This document shows, piece by piece, positions 16,365 to 24,094 of a DNA stretch of 64,000 nt. The stretch lies in assembly GCF_008692195.1 (NCBI RefSeq), contig NZ_RXOM01000018.1:248001-312000 (forward strand). Reading direction: 5' to 3'. A model generated the notes under the pieces. That model was not told the origin of the DNA, did not search any database, and saw only the letters and a list, made by a program, of their open reading frames with translations. Numbering within the stretch: the stretch's first letter is position 1; each line of letters opens with the position of its first letter. Source of the stretch: Salegentibacter sp. R32. GTDB taxonomy: Bacteria > Bacteroidota > Bacteroidia > Flavobacteriales > Flavobacteriaceae. The translations under genes were made by a program, and so were the position numbers.

Positions 16365-16820
16365 TTATGACGACCTGAGTTTTTCTAAGAGGTCGTTGAG
16401 TTGTTCTAATTCTTGTTGACTTAAATTTTTGGTTGCTTCTTTTTCAGATTCTTCTACTTTTGGATCTATTTCTTGTAAAAGATCTAAACCTCCTTGAGTA
16501 ATCACAATTTCAACTTTGCGTCGGTTTTCTTCGCAAACACAACGATCAACTAATTTTTTATCAATTAATTTATCGACCAGACGAGTAGTGTTACTCATTT
16601 TATTGACCATTCTGTCTTGTAGGGTACTCAAGTTGGCGGGTTTGTTTCCTTGTCCGCGTAAAATCCTCAATACGTTGAATTGTTGAACAGAAATTCCATA
16701 CCTTTTAAGCAAACACATCATTCCACTACCAGTGTGGGCACTGGTTAACTGTAAGTTAATGAGCACCTTTTTATGGATAGAGAGTTTTGCTTTTGTTTTT
16801 AAAATTTCTTCAACATTCAT
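16365..16820 (-). CDS. MarR family transcriptional regulator
   Basis: The 151-residue protein has the winged-helix MarR layout: a dimerisation helix, the recognition region KPANLSTLQDRMVNKMSNTTRLVDKL, and the wing DRCVCEENRRKVEIVITQGG. Two cysteines (CVC) in the wing could sense redox or electrophiles, but that is inference. It heads the nitroreductase-YceI set, and matching palindromes precede both its own gene and the nitroreductase gene. Confidence 0.9.
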   Translation of the reverse strand: MNVEEILKTKAKLSIHKKVLINLQLTSAHTGSGMMCLLKRYGISVQQFNVLRILRGQGNKPANLSTLQDRMVNKMSNTTRLVDKLIDKKLVDRCVCEENRRKVEIVITQGGLDLLQEIDPKVEESEKEATKNLSQQELEQLNDLLEKLRSS

Positions 16821-16832
16821 TGTATCAACAAT

Positions 16833-16851
16833 ATTTGTATGTACAAATGTA
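16833..16851 (-). promoter_or_regulatory. MarR operator overlapping the promoter -7 element
   Basis: ATTTGTATGTACAAAT (16833-16848) is a palindrome with perfect 7-bp arms. On the minus strand TACATTTG (16844-16851) fits the TAnnTTTG -7 consensus and overlaps it, which fits autorepression. Confidence 0.7.
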
Positions 16852-17024
16852 TAATTGTTTGTTTGGTATTTTGCTAATAGAATGTTAAATTTTAAAACAA
16901 TTCATTACTTCCTATCATTGAAGTTTTAGTTTTAGCGGCAAGTAAGCTAGTTAGAGATTAAACTATTGTTAATTCAATTTAAAGAAATAGGAGAATGTCT
17001 TAACTTTATGGACAATACTCTAAA

Positions 17025-17537
17025 ATGAATATGAAGAAATTATTTTTACTTTTTATAGGAATTATTTTTTTAGGCTGTAAGGAGCATAATAATTCAAAAA
17101 GTGAAGAAACTTTTCAGGCAGAAAAGGTTCCTACTTATAATTTTGAAGAGTTTGAAAAGCAACTTCCCAAAGAGGAAAATAAAACTTATGTAGTGAATTT
17201 CTGGGCTACCTGGTGTGCTCCTTGCGTAGAAGAGCTGCCTATTTTTACAGAGTTAGATAGTAAAAATGAAAATATAGAGGTGATTTTGGTGAGTCTTGAT
17301 TTGCCAAAACTAAAAGATTCTCAACTAATACCGTTTATAAAGAAGAATAAAATAAGTTCTCAAGTAATTTTATTGGATGATCCCTACAGTAATGTTTGGA
17401 TACCAAAAGTAAATAAAGACTGGGATGGAGCCATCCCGGCCACATTAGTTTATAATACAAAAAATAGAAAGTTTTATCCCCACAAGTTTGAAAGTTATCA
17501 AGAATTATTAGATGAAGTTCAAACTTTAAAAAAATGA
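17025..17537 (+). CDS. TlpA-like thioredoxin-fold lipoprotein
   Basis: A lipoprotein signal (lipobox ending LGC at residue 18) is followed by a thioredoxin fold with the active site WCAPC in FWATWCAPCVEELP. The protein is 170 residues and sits in the periplasm, where TlpA/ResA-type proteins reduce or exchange disulfides. It is the first of four same-strand genes with thioredoxin and rhodanese folds. A second ATG two codons downstream is an equally possible start. Confidence 0.88.
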   Translation: MNMKKLFLLFIGIIFLGCKEHNNSKSEETFQAEKVPTYNFEEFEKQLPKEENKTYVVNFWATWCAPCVEELPIFTELDSKNENIEVILVSLDLPKLKDSQLIPFIKKNKISSQVILLDDPYSNVWIPKVNKDWDGAIPATLVYNTKNRKFYPHKFESYQELLDEVQTLKK

Positions 17538-17546
17538 TTTTAAATT

Positions 17547-18185
17547 ATGAAGACCTTAAAGATTTTAACCATAGTTGCTATTATTATTGCCGCTTCTGCT
17601 TTTGCGGTAAATAATGTGTTTGAAGGTGGAGAAGCCTCAAATTCTTCAGTAGATGGTTACGGCATAGGTGATGTTGCCACTGATTTTAGTTTGAAGAATA
17701 TTGATGGGAAAATGGTTTCCTTGAGTGATTACGAAGATGCCGAAGGATTTATAGTGATTTTTACTACCAATCACTGCCCCTATGCAAAAGCTTATGAAGA
17801 TAGAATAGTTGCCTTAGATAAAAAATATAAATCAAAAGGATATCCGGTAATTGCTATTAACCCCAACAATCCTGATAAAAATGAGCAGGATAGTTTTGAG
17901 AATATGCAATTAAGAGCCAAGCAAAAAGGCTTTACCTTTCCGTATTTATTAGATGAAGGACAAAAAATTTACCCGGTTTACGGAGCTACAAAAACGCCTC
18001 ACGTGTATATTTTACAAAAAGAAGATGAAGAAAATGTGGTAAGGTATATTGGAGCTATAGACGATAATTATCAAGATGTAAATGCGGTAAAAGAAAAGTT
18101 TGTTGAAAATGCTGTAGATGAATTATTGGCTGGTGAAGAAGTTTCGGTAAAGACTACTAAAGCGATAGGCTGTGGTATTAAATAA
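17547..18185 (+). CDS. Thioredoxin-like/AhpC-TSA family protein
   Basis: The 212-residue protein has an N-terminal membrane anchor or signal (ILTIVAIIIAASAFAVN) and a redoxin domain (VATDFSLKNIDGKMVSLSDY). The site is NHCPYA, with one cysteine where thioredoxins have two, so it is more peroxiredoxin-like than a disulfide reductase. A second Cys lies at the extreme C-terminus (AIGCGIK), a feature of this family. It starts 9 bp after the TlpA-like gene. Confidence 0.82.
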   Translation: MKTLKILTIVAIIIAASAFAVNNVFEGGEASNSSVDGYGIGDVATDFSLKNIDGKMVSLSDYEDAEGFIVIFTTNHCPYAKAYEDRIVALDKKYKSKGYPVIAINPNNPDKNEQDSFENMQLRAKQKGFTFPYLLDEGQKIYPVYGATKTPHVYILQKEDEENVVRYIGAIDDNYQDVNAVKEKFVENAVDELLAGEEVSVKTTKAIGCGIK

Positions 18186-18214
18186 AAACTTATTTTTGCT
18201 GAAAGTATTTACCT

Positions 18215-18529
18215 ATGAAAGAACTATCTCAACAAGATTGGAAAGAACAATACGAAAATGATGAAAATTCATTTTTATTAGATGTTCGTACCGATGAAGA
18301 ATACGATGAAAAGCATATTCCCAACTCCACTCAACTTGATATATTTCAAGCTCAGAAATTTATGGAGGAAGTAAATGAGTTTGATAAATCTAAAAACTAT
18401 TACGTTTATTGCAGGTCTGGGAAAAGAAGTGCCCAAGCTTGTCAGATTTTAGATCAGGCCGGTGTAGCCAATACCTATAACCTTCAAGGCGGTATTATGG
18501 AATGGGAAGGCGAGACTAATTCTAACTAA
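18215..18529 (+). CDS. Rhodanese-like protein (cytoplasmic)
   Basis: A single rhodanese domain of 104 residues has the active-site loop YCRSGKRS with the catalytic Cys, and the entry motif FLLDVRTDEEYDEKHIPNS. There is no signal peptide, so it works in the cytoplasm in sulfur transfer. It lies in a run of two thioredoxin-fold and two rhodanese genes. Confidence 0.9.
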   Translation: MKELSQQDWKEQYENDENSFLLDVRTDEEYDEKHIPNSTQLDIFQAQKFMEEVNEFDKSKNYYVYCRSGKRSAQACQILDQAGVANTYNLQGGIMEWEGETNSN

Positions 18530-18539
18530 TATTTATCTA

Positions 18540-18944
18540 TTGAAAAACAATATTTTATACCTAAGCATTTTAGTGTTTTCATTTAATTTTTTGGTATCCT
18601 GTAAAGAAGGGATTGCAAAACAGGAAAACACTATAGAGATGGTTACTTCTCAGGAAATGGAAGATCTTTCTAAGATGGAAGAAGTGAAAGTTCTTGATGT
18701 AAGAACAGAACAAGAGTTTAGCGTAGAGCATATCAAGAATGCCCAGAATATTGTTTACGATGAAAACTTTTCCGATAAAATTGCAGATTTAGATAAAAGT
18801 AAACCTGTAATCGTGTATTGCAAATCAGGGGGAAGAAGCGAAAAAAGCGCTCAAATATTAAAAGATTCCGGATTTGTAAAAGTTTACGACCTTAAAGGCG
18901 GAATCACTCAATGGAAATACGATAAAAAAGAAACTGAAAAATAG
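18540..18944 (+). CDS. Rhodanese-like lipoprotein
   Basis: This 134-residue protein starts at TTG (18540), since no in-frame ATG precedes the lipoprotein signal that ends FLVSC near residue 21. It has one rhodanese domain with YCKSGGRS as the active loop. It is the exported counterpart of the cytoplasmic rhodanese 10 bp upstream. Its stop is 7 bp from the convergent regulator gene. Confidence 0.85.
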   Translation: MKNNILYLSILVFSFNFLVSCKEGIAKQENTIEMVTSQEMEDLSKMEEVKVLDVRTEQEFSVEHIKNAQNIVYDENFSDKIADLDKSKPVIVYCKSGGRSEKSAQILKDSGFVKVYDLKGGITQWKYDKKETEK

Positions 18945-18951
18945 ACTTCTT

Positions 18952-19713
18952 CTAGAGTTTATTTTTCAGTTTTAAAAATTCTTGTTCTAGAAAATTCAGT
19001 TTTTCTTCTAAATTTTTAGCTGAATTTTGTTCAGGAATTCGTTTAAAAAACACATACCTTATTTTCCAGAGTTCCTTAACCTCCTTTAAATCAAAAGTCA
19101 GATCATCTACACTTTTATGATCTGCTCTTAATGTAACTTTATTCTTCGTAATGTAGAGTCGGCGTAAAATAAGTTCATCTTCAACGAGCGCTAATACAAT
19201 ATTTCCATTATTTAATTTTTTATAAACACTGCTGGGGATCAATTCACCAATAACAACATCTTTGGGATATAAACCTTGGTCGTGATCAGTCATTTCTAAA
19301 TTTGAAACCGTGTAGGCCCTAAATTTCTTTTCTGTATTTATAGGAAGTTGAAGAGTTGGTAATCCCGCAATAAATTGTTCATCTTCAAAATTGTGCAAAT
19401 AATCTTTTGCATTTTGTTCTGTGATACAAGGAATGGAGGCAAAATTCTCTTTAATTCTTTCTTCCACTTTTAAAGAGAGATCACCTTTAAACTTCAATAA
19501 ATGATTTACGGTGAGTTCTTTTTTTAGCAAATCATCAACTGTTATGCTAAAATAGTTAGCTATTTTAAGGATAGTTTCAATCTTAGGTTCACTTCTTCCT
19601 TCTTCATAAGCTCCTAAAGTTCCACGTTTTAAGGCGAATAAGTCCGCAAAAGACTGCTGACTCATATTTCGTACATTTCTTATTTTTCTAATATTTTTAC
19701 CAAAAAGCGACAT
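18952..19713 (-). CDS. XRE-family regulator with S24-like domain
   Basis: The 253-residue protein has an N-terminal helix-turn-helix (IRNVRNMSQQSFADLFALKRGTLGAYEEGRSEPK split across residues 10-44) and a C-terminal region that looks like a LexA/CI-type S24 fold (YPKDVVIGELIP, NGNIVLALVEDELILRRL). The usual catalytic Ser of the GDSMxP motif is absent and the expected Lys position reads Arg, so it should not self-cleave. It ends in a coiled coil. It is divergent from the YbjN-PspA-flotillin cluster and preceded by repeated TTGCTAATTA motifs. Confidence 0.82.
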   Translation of the reverse strand: MSLFGKNIRKIRNVRNMSQQSFADLFALKRGTLGAYEEGRSEPKIETILKIANYFSITVDDLLKKELTVNHLLKFKGDLSLKVEERIKENFASIPCITEQNAKDYLHNFEDEQFIAGLPTLQLPINTEKKFRAYTVSNLEMTDHDQGLYPKDVVIGELIPSSVYKKLNNGNIVLALVEDELILRRLYITKNKVTLRADHKSVDDLTFDLKEVKELWKIRYVFFKRIPEQNSAKNLEEKLNFLEQEFLKLKNKL

Positions 19714-19716
19714 ATT

Positions 19717-19837
19717 TTGCTAATTATATTTGCAATAACAAATTTTATTTGTATCTTTATCTAAGATTATTAGCTAATATACAATTAAATTGCTAATTAA
19801 GTAGGCTGAAATAAAATTTCAACTAAAATAATTAGCA
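19717..19837. promoter_or_regulatory. Repeated GCTAAT operator candidates
   Basis: TTGCTAATTA occurs at 19717-19726 and 19790-19799, a variant TTAGCTAATA at 19770-19779 and an inverted copy TAATTAGCA at 19829-19837. All are in the gap between the XRE regulator and the YbjN-like gene, the first directly before the regulator start codon. They are the natural candidates for binding sites of this regulator. Confidence 0.5.
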
Positions 19838-19978
19838 TTAAATGTTAATTAAATTTTAAAAAACTAACCGTTATGTTATCTTTAATTTTAATAACTTATG
19901 CCCATTTATATTGTTTTTTGGAGCAAAGTGAATTGTTATGTGATGTATTACTATAAACCAGCGAAAACCAATTTTTGA

Positions 19979-20374
19979 ATGAAAAATCATTTTCAAATTA
20001 CCAAAAACTTTTTATTGGAGCTTAATTTCAATATTACTTACGAAAATCAAGATGATGAAGTGATTGTGGTGCAAAAGGAAAATTTTGGAATTAAAAATTT
20101 AATTCTAGGCGTTTCCCCGCCCATATTAATTATGGAGCAATTCATTTTTAATATCAGCAATCAATCAGAAAAGGTCTTTAAAAGTCTGTTGCAAAAGAAT
20201 CGGGATATTATTCACGGCGCATTTGTGTTAGATGAATCCGGTACTCGGGTAATTTTTAGGGACACACTTCAAATAGAAAACTTAGACCTTAATGAGCTGG
20301 AAGGTTCATTGAACTCCTTAAGCTTATTAATGAGTGAGTATTCAGATAAAATTATAGAATTTTCAAAATATTAA
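19979..20374 (+). CDS. YbjN-like / secretion-chaperone-fold protein
   Basis: The 131-residue protein has no signal or membrane helix. Its pattern (two strands, helix, strands, final long helix SLNSLSLLMSEYSDKIIEF) and the segment VQKENFGIKNLILGVSPPILIMEQFIF fit the YbjN domain, which has a type III chaperone-like fold. It starts the cluster with PspA, an OB-fold membrane protein, flotillin and a large AAA ATPase, with which YbjN-like proteins are often encoded. Confidence 0.7.
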   Translation: MKNHFQITKNFLLELNFNITYENQDDEVIVVQKENFGIKNLILGVSPPILIMEQFIFNISNQSEKVFKSLLQKNRDIIHGAFVLDESGTRVIFRDTLQIENLDLNELEGSLNSLSLLMSEYSDKIIEFSKY

Positions 20375-20385
20375 AAATCAACATT

Positions 20386-21099
20386 ATGAACATATTTAAA
20401 CGATTATTTAAAATAGGTCAATCAGAAGCCAATTCTGCTATCGATAAAATGGAAGATCCCATCAAAATGACCGAGCAGGGAATTAGAGATATGAAACAAG
20501 ACTTAGAAAAGAGTCTAGAAGCTTTAGCGCAAGTAAAAGCATTAGCGATTCGTGCGAAAAACGAACAAGAAGAACATCAAGATAAAGCAGAAGATTACCA
20601 TAATAAAGCCATTTTAATCTTGAAAAAAGCCGAAAAAGAACAAATGGAAAAGGAAGAAGCAGACCGTTTGGCTAAGCAAGCTTTAGTGAAAAAGGAAGAA
20701 GCACAACAACACGTGACGCGTGCCAAAGAAGAAGTGAAGAAATTCAATGAATCGATAGCGCAATTAGAGAATAATATTCAGGGGATCAAAGCGAATATCA
20801 GCAATTGGGAAAACGAATTAAAAACGCTAAAAGCACGCGTAAAAGTTTCTAACGCTACCAAAAACTTAAATAAACAAATGGCAGAAATCGATAGTGCAAG
20901 TACGGTTTCTATGCTAGAACGTATGAAAGAGAAAGTAGCGCAAGAAGAAGCTTTGGCTGAAGCTTATGGCGATATTGCAAACGCTTCTAAATCGATAGAT
21001 GAAGAGCTTGAAAAAGCCGCAGATACTTCAGAAGCAAAAGCAGACGACGATTTATCTAAACTAAAAGAACAATTAGGCCTTAACAATAAAGACGCATAA
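20386..21099 (+). CDS. PspA/IM30 family protein
   Basis: The 237-residue product is nearly all coiled coil and starts MNIFKRLFKIGQSEANSAID, the membrane-binding amphipathic helix of PspA/IM30/Vipp1 proteins. The conserved EDPIKMTEQGIRDMKQDLE follows. Such proteins form ESCRT-III-like rods or rings that stabilise and remodel damaged membranes. The gene is 11 bp after the YbjN-like gene and 2 bp before the next. Confidence 0.93.
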   Translation: MNIFKRLFKIGQSEANSAIDKMEDPIKMTEQGIRDMKQDLEKSLEALAQVKALAIRAKNEQEEHQDKAEDYHNKAILILKKAEKEQMEKEEADRLAKQALVKKEEAQQHVTRAKEEVKKFNESIAQLENNIQGIKANISNWENELKTLKARVKVSNATKNLNKQMAEIDSASTVSMLERMKEKVAQEEALAEAYGDIANASKSIDEELEKAADTSEAKADDDLSKLKEQLGLNNKDA

Positions 21100-21101
21100 C
21101 C

Positions 21102-21803
21102 TTGAATGATTTAATCAACATCATATTTTCTGAAGTAAATCTGGTACTTACCTGCTTACTCATTTTGCTTGTCGCGTATTGGATTTTAACCATGATCAGC
21201 GGTATTGACTTTGACCTCGATGTTGATGTAGATATTGATGTAGACGTAGATGCAGATGCAGGTATCGAAGGCGGAAATATGGATTTTCAAGACGTCTCGA
21301 ATGCAGAAGTGCATAAAGATGCTGTCGTGGGGAAACGACGCCAACCGCTAAAATGGTGGCAAGTATTTTTAATTTACTTCAATTTCGTAGGCTTGCCATT
21401 TATGTTTACGTTTACCTGTTGGGTGTTCGTTTGGTGGTTTATCACTGTGTTTACCACAAGTCTAACGCATAGTTACGATTCCAGTTTCGGTTTTTTAATT
21501 ATGATCTTAGCCTTCATTCCGGCGCTTATCATTACCAAGATCATCACCACACCATTCAAAAATTTCTTCAAGAATTTGAATAAAGATGGCGATAAAGCAG
21601 TTGATTATATTGGTAGGCGTGGCGTGATGCTTTCAACCATTTCCGAAGAAAAAATGGGCAATGCAGAAGTGGTGATCGAGGGTAACTCTTACAACGTTTA
21701 CGTCAAGTCGCTAGACGGCTCGCCAATAGCTTATCATCAAGAAATTTTAATTATCAATAAGTCGCAAGACAACAATTATTTTTTAGTACAAACTTATAAC
21801 TAA
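21102..21803 (+). CDS. OB-fold membrane protein (YqiJ/NfeD-like)
   Basis: The 233-residue protein has a TTG start, an N-terminal membrane helix (about 10-32), a striking acidic stretch of alternating Asp and hydrophobic residues (DFDLDVDVDIDVDVDADAG, about 38-56), two more membrane helices (about 90-150) and a C-terminal soluble OB-fold-like region (YIGRRGVMLSTISEEKMGNA). YqiJ/NfeD-like proteins are regular partners of flotillins. It lies between pspA and the flotillin gene. Confidence 0.82.
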   Translation: MNDLINIIFSEVNLVLTCLLILLVAYWILTMISGIDFDLDVDVDIDVDVDADAGIEGGNMDFQDVSNAEVHKDAVVGKRRQPLKWWQVFLIYFNFVGLPFMFTFTCWVFVWWFITVFTTSLTHSYDSSFGFLIMILAFIPALIITKIITTPFKNFFKNLNKDGDKAVDYIGRRGVMLSTISEEKMGNAEVVIEGNSYNVYVKSLDGSPIAYHQEILIINKSQDNNYFLVQTYN

Positions 21804-21819
21804 TTTAACTTAATTTATT

Positions 21820-23913
21820 ATGGAAGAGATATTTTCTAGTTTAGGAATACTACTCGTTGGAGGGATAGTATTCTTATTGATTATTGGCGTTGCTATTATT
21901 GCAATGTTTTATAAAAAAGTTCATCAAGGTCAGGCGCTAATTCGTACTGGTTTTGGTGGTACAAAAGTCGCCACCGATAAAGGTCTATATGTGGTGCCGG
22001 TATTACATCGTGTAGAAGTTATGGATGTATCGGTAAAGAAAATTCAGATCGAACGCCAAGCGCACGAAGGTCTTATTTGTAAAGACAATATGCGTGCAGA
22101 TATTAAAGTGGCATTTTTCGTTCGGGTGAATAACGATATTAGCTATATTAAGAAAGTTGCGCAAACCATTGGAGTTGCACGTGCTTCAAGAATCGAAACT
22201 TTAGAAGATCTTTTTGAGGCTAAATTTTCTGAAGCTTTAAAAACCGTGGGTAAAAAGTTTGAATTTATCGAGCTTTACGAAGCACGTCGTGAGTTTAGAG
22301 ATGAAATCGTAAATATTATCGGGACCGATCTTAACGGATATACGTTAGAAGATTGTGCGATCGATTTCTTAGAGCAAACGCCGGTTCAGCATTTAAAACC
22401 AGATAATATTTTAGATGCAGAAGGGATCAAGAAAATTACAGATCTTACCGCTGCACAAAACATTAAAGCGAATTTAATTAAGCGTGATGAAGAAAAAACC
22501 ATCCGTAAGCAAGATGTAGAAGCACGCGAGGCGATCTTAGAATTAGATAAACAATTAGCAGAAAAAGAAGAATCTCAAAAACGAGAGATTGCTAATATTA
22601 AAGCAAGAGAAGGAGCCGAAATTCTAAAAGTTGCCGAAGAAGAACGTCTAAAATCTGAAACCGCTCGCATTGCTACCGAAGAAAAAGTAAAAGTAGCTGA
22701 AGAGAATATGAACCGTCAGATCATCGTTGCAGAAAAGAATAAGCAACGTACAGATGCGGTGGAGACAGAACGTGTAGAAAAAGATCGTTTATTAGAAGCT
22801 ACCGAAAGAGAACGCGTAGTTACTTTAGCTCAAATCGAAAAAGAAAAAGTAGTTGAAGTAGAGAAGAAAAACATTCAGGATGTGATTAGAGATCGTGTGA
22901 TGTTAGAAAAAGGTGTAGTTGAAGAGCAAGAAAATATGAAAGATATTGAAGCCTTTAAAACTGCCGATCGAGATAAGAAAGTAAAAGTAACAAACGCTGA
23001 AGCTAACGCACAAGAAGAATTAATTAAAACCATTAAAGCTGCGGAAGCTCAAAAAGAAGCGGCAAAACAAAGAGCGGAAGAAATTAATATCGAAGCAATG
23101 GCTCGTAAAGAAGCGAGTGAAAAAGAAGCTGAAGCCAGAAAAACATTGGCAGAAGCACAAGCTAAAGAAGAAGCGATCATCGGTATGTCTGAAGCGCAAG
23201 TTATGCATGCAAAAGCAGATGCAAATGAGCGTCAAGGTATTGTAGATGCTTCTATCATCGAGAAAAAAGCTAAGGCAGAAGCTGCAGGTATCGAAGCTAA
23301 AGCAGAAGCTTCTAGAAAAGAAGGTAAAGCAGAAGCAGAAGTAATCAAAGAAAAAGCCCTTGCCGATGCTGCCGGAATCGAAGAAAAAGCAGCTGCAATG
23401 AAGAAGCTTGATGGTGTTGGTAAAGACCACGAAGAGTTTAAACTACGTTTAGATAAAGAACTACAAATTGACTTGGCAAACATCAATATTCAAAAAGATA
23501 TTGCCGATGCACAAGCGCAAGTTTTAGGTGATGCATTAAAACAAGCGAAGATTGATATTGTGGGAGGTGAAACCATGTTCTTCGATAATATTGTATCGCA
23601 AATTAGTCGCGGTAAAGGTATCGATAGATTAGTTCAGAATAGTGAGAATATTCAGCAGGTAAAAGATTCTATTTTAGGAAGCGACGATATTCAAGGGAAC
23701 TTATTAGAACGTGTTCGTGAGTTTGCTGCAAAATATGGTATTTCAACAGAAGATTTAAAAAATCTAACCATTGCCAACTTACTCATGGATCTTAAAAATA
23801 GATCGAACAGCGATAAAGAACATACAATGTTCAATAACCTGTTCAATTTAGCAAAAGGTTTAGGATTATCAGATAAAACCATTGGCGCCGTAGGAAGAGA
23901 GCGTTTAAGCTAA
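21820..23913 (+). CDS. Flotillin family protein
   Basis: The 697-residue protein has one N-terminal membrane helix (about 10-30), an SPFH/band-7 domain (about 35-200, with QALIRTGFGGTKVA) and a very long Glu/Ala/Lys-rich coiled coil (about 220-560), then a C-terminal oligomerisation region. This is the YqiK/flotillin layout; such proteins form large membrane-bound cages or rafts. The two antisense open frames over the coiled coil are shadows caused by codon bias. Confidence 0.95.
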   Translation: MEEIFSSLGILLVGGIVFLLIIGVAIIAMFYKKVHQGQALIRTGFGGTKVATDKGLYVVPVLHRVEVMDVSVKKIQIERQAHEGLICKDNMRADIKVAFFVRVNNDISYIKKVAQTIGVARASRIETLEDLFEAKFSEALKTVGKKFEFIELYEARREFRDEIVNIIGTDLNGYTLEDCAIDFLEQTPVQHLKPDNILDAEGIKKITDLTAAQNIKANLIKRDEEKTIRKQDVEAREAILELDKQLAEKEESQKREIANIKAREGAEILKVAEEERLKSETARIATEEKVKVAEENMNRQIIVAEKNKQRTDAVETERVEKDRLLEATERERVVTLAQIEKEKVVEVEKKNIQDVIRDRVMLEKGVVEEQENMKDIEAFKTADRDKKVKVTNAEANAQEELIKTIKAAEAQKEAAKQRAEEINIEAMARKEASEKEAEARKTLAEAQAKEEAIIGMSEAQVMHAKADANERQGIVDASIIEKKAKAEAAGIEAKAEASRKEGKAEAEVIKEKALADAAGIEEKAAAMKKLDGVGKDHEEFKLRLDKELQIDLANINIQKDIADAQAQVLGDALKQAKIDIVGGETMFFDNIVSQISRGKGIDRLVQNSENIQQVKDSILGSDDIQGNLLERVREFAAKYGISTEDLKNLTIANLLMDLKNRSNSDKEHTMFNNLFNLAKGLGLSDKTIGAVGRERLS

Positions 23914-23960
23914 ACTATGATGAACCTGCAAGGTTTATTTCAGATTTAGAATTGTAATCT

Positions 23961-24016
23961 GTCAGTTCGAGCGGAGTCGAGAACTATTGAGTAGGTTTCG
24001 ACCCGCTCAACCTGAC
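23961..24016. repeat. Palindromic repeat between flotillin and the membrane-protein gene
   Basis: A 56-bp inverted repeat begins GTCAGTTCGAGCGG and ends CCCGCTCAACCTGAC; it contains the common core AGCGGAGTCGA. It marks the left edge of the gene that interrupts the cluster. Confidence 0.75.
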
Positions 24017-24094
24017 AATTTGGGAAATTATACTTATCAAGTTCCAAAGACCTGATAGCAAAATTGAAGGAATTAAAAAGTTATTAATATAATC

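Noticed and set aside
23020-23486. Two overlapping minus-strand ORFs over the flotillin coiled coil
   Set aside because: They are rich in Phe, Cys and Ser as expected from the complement of Glu/Lys/Ala codons; shadows of the flotillin frame.
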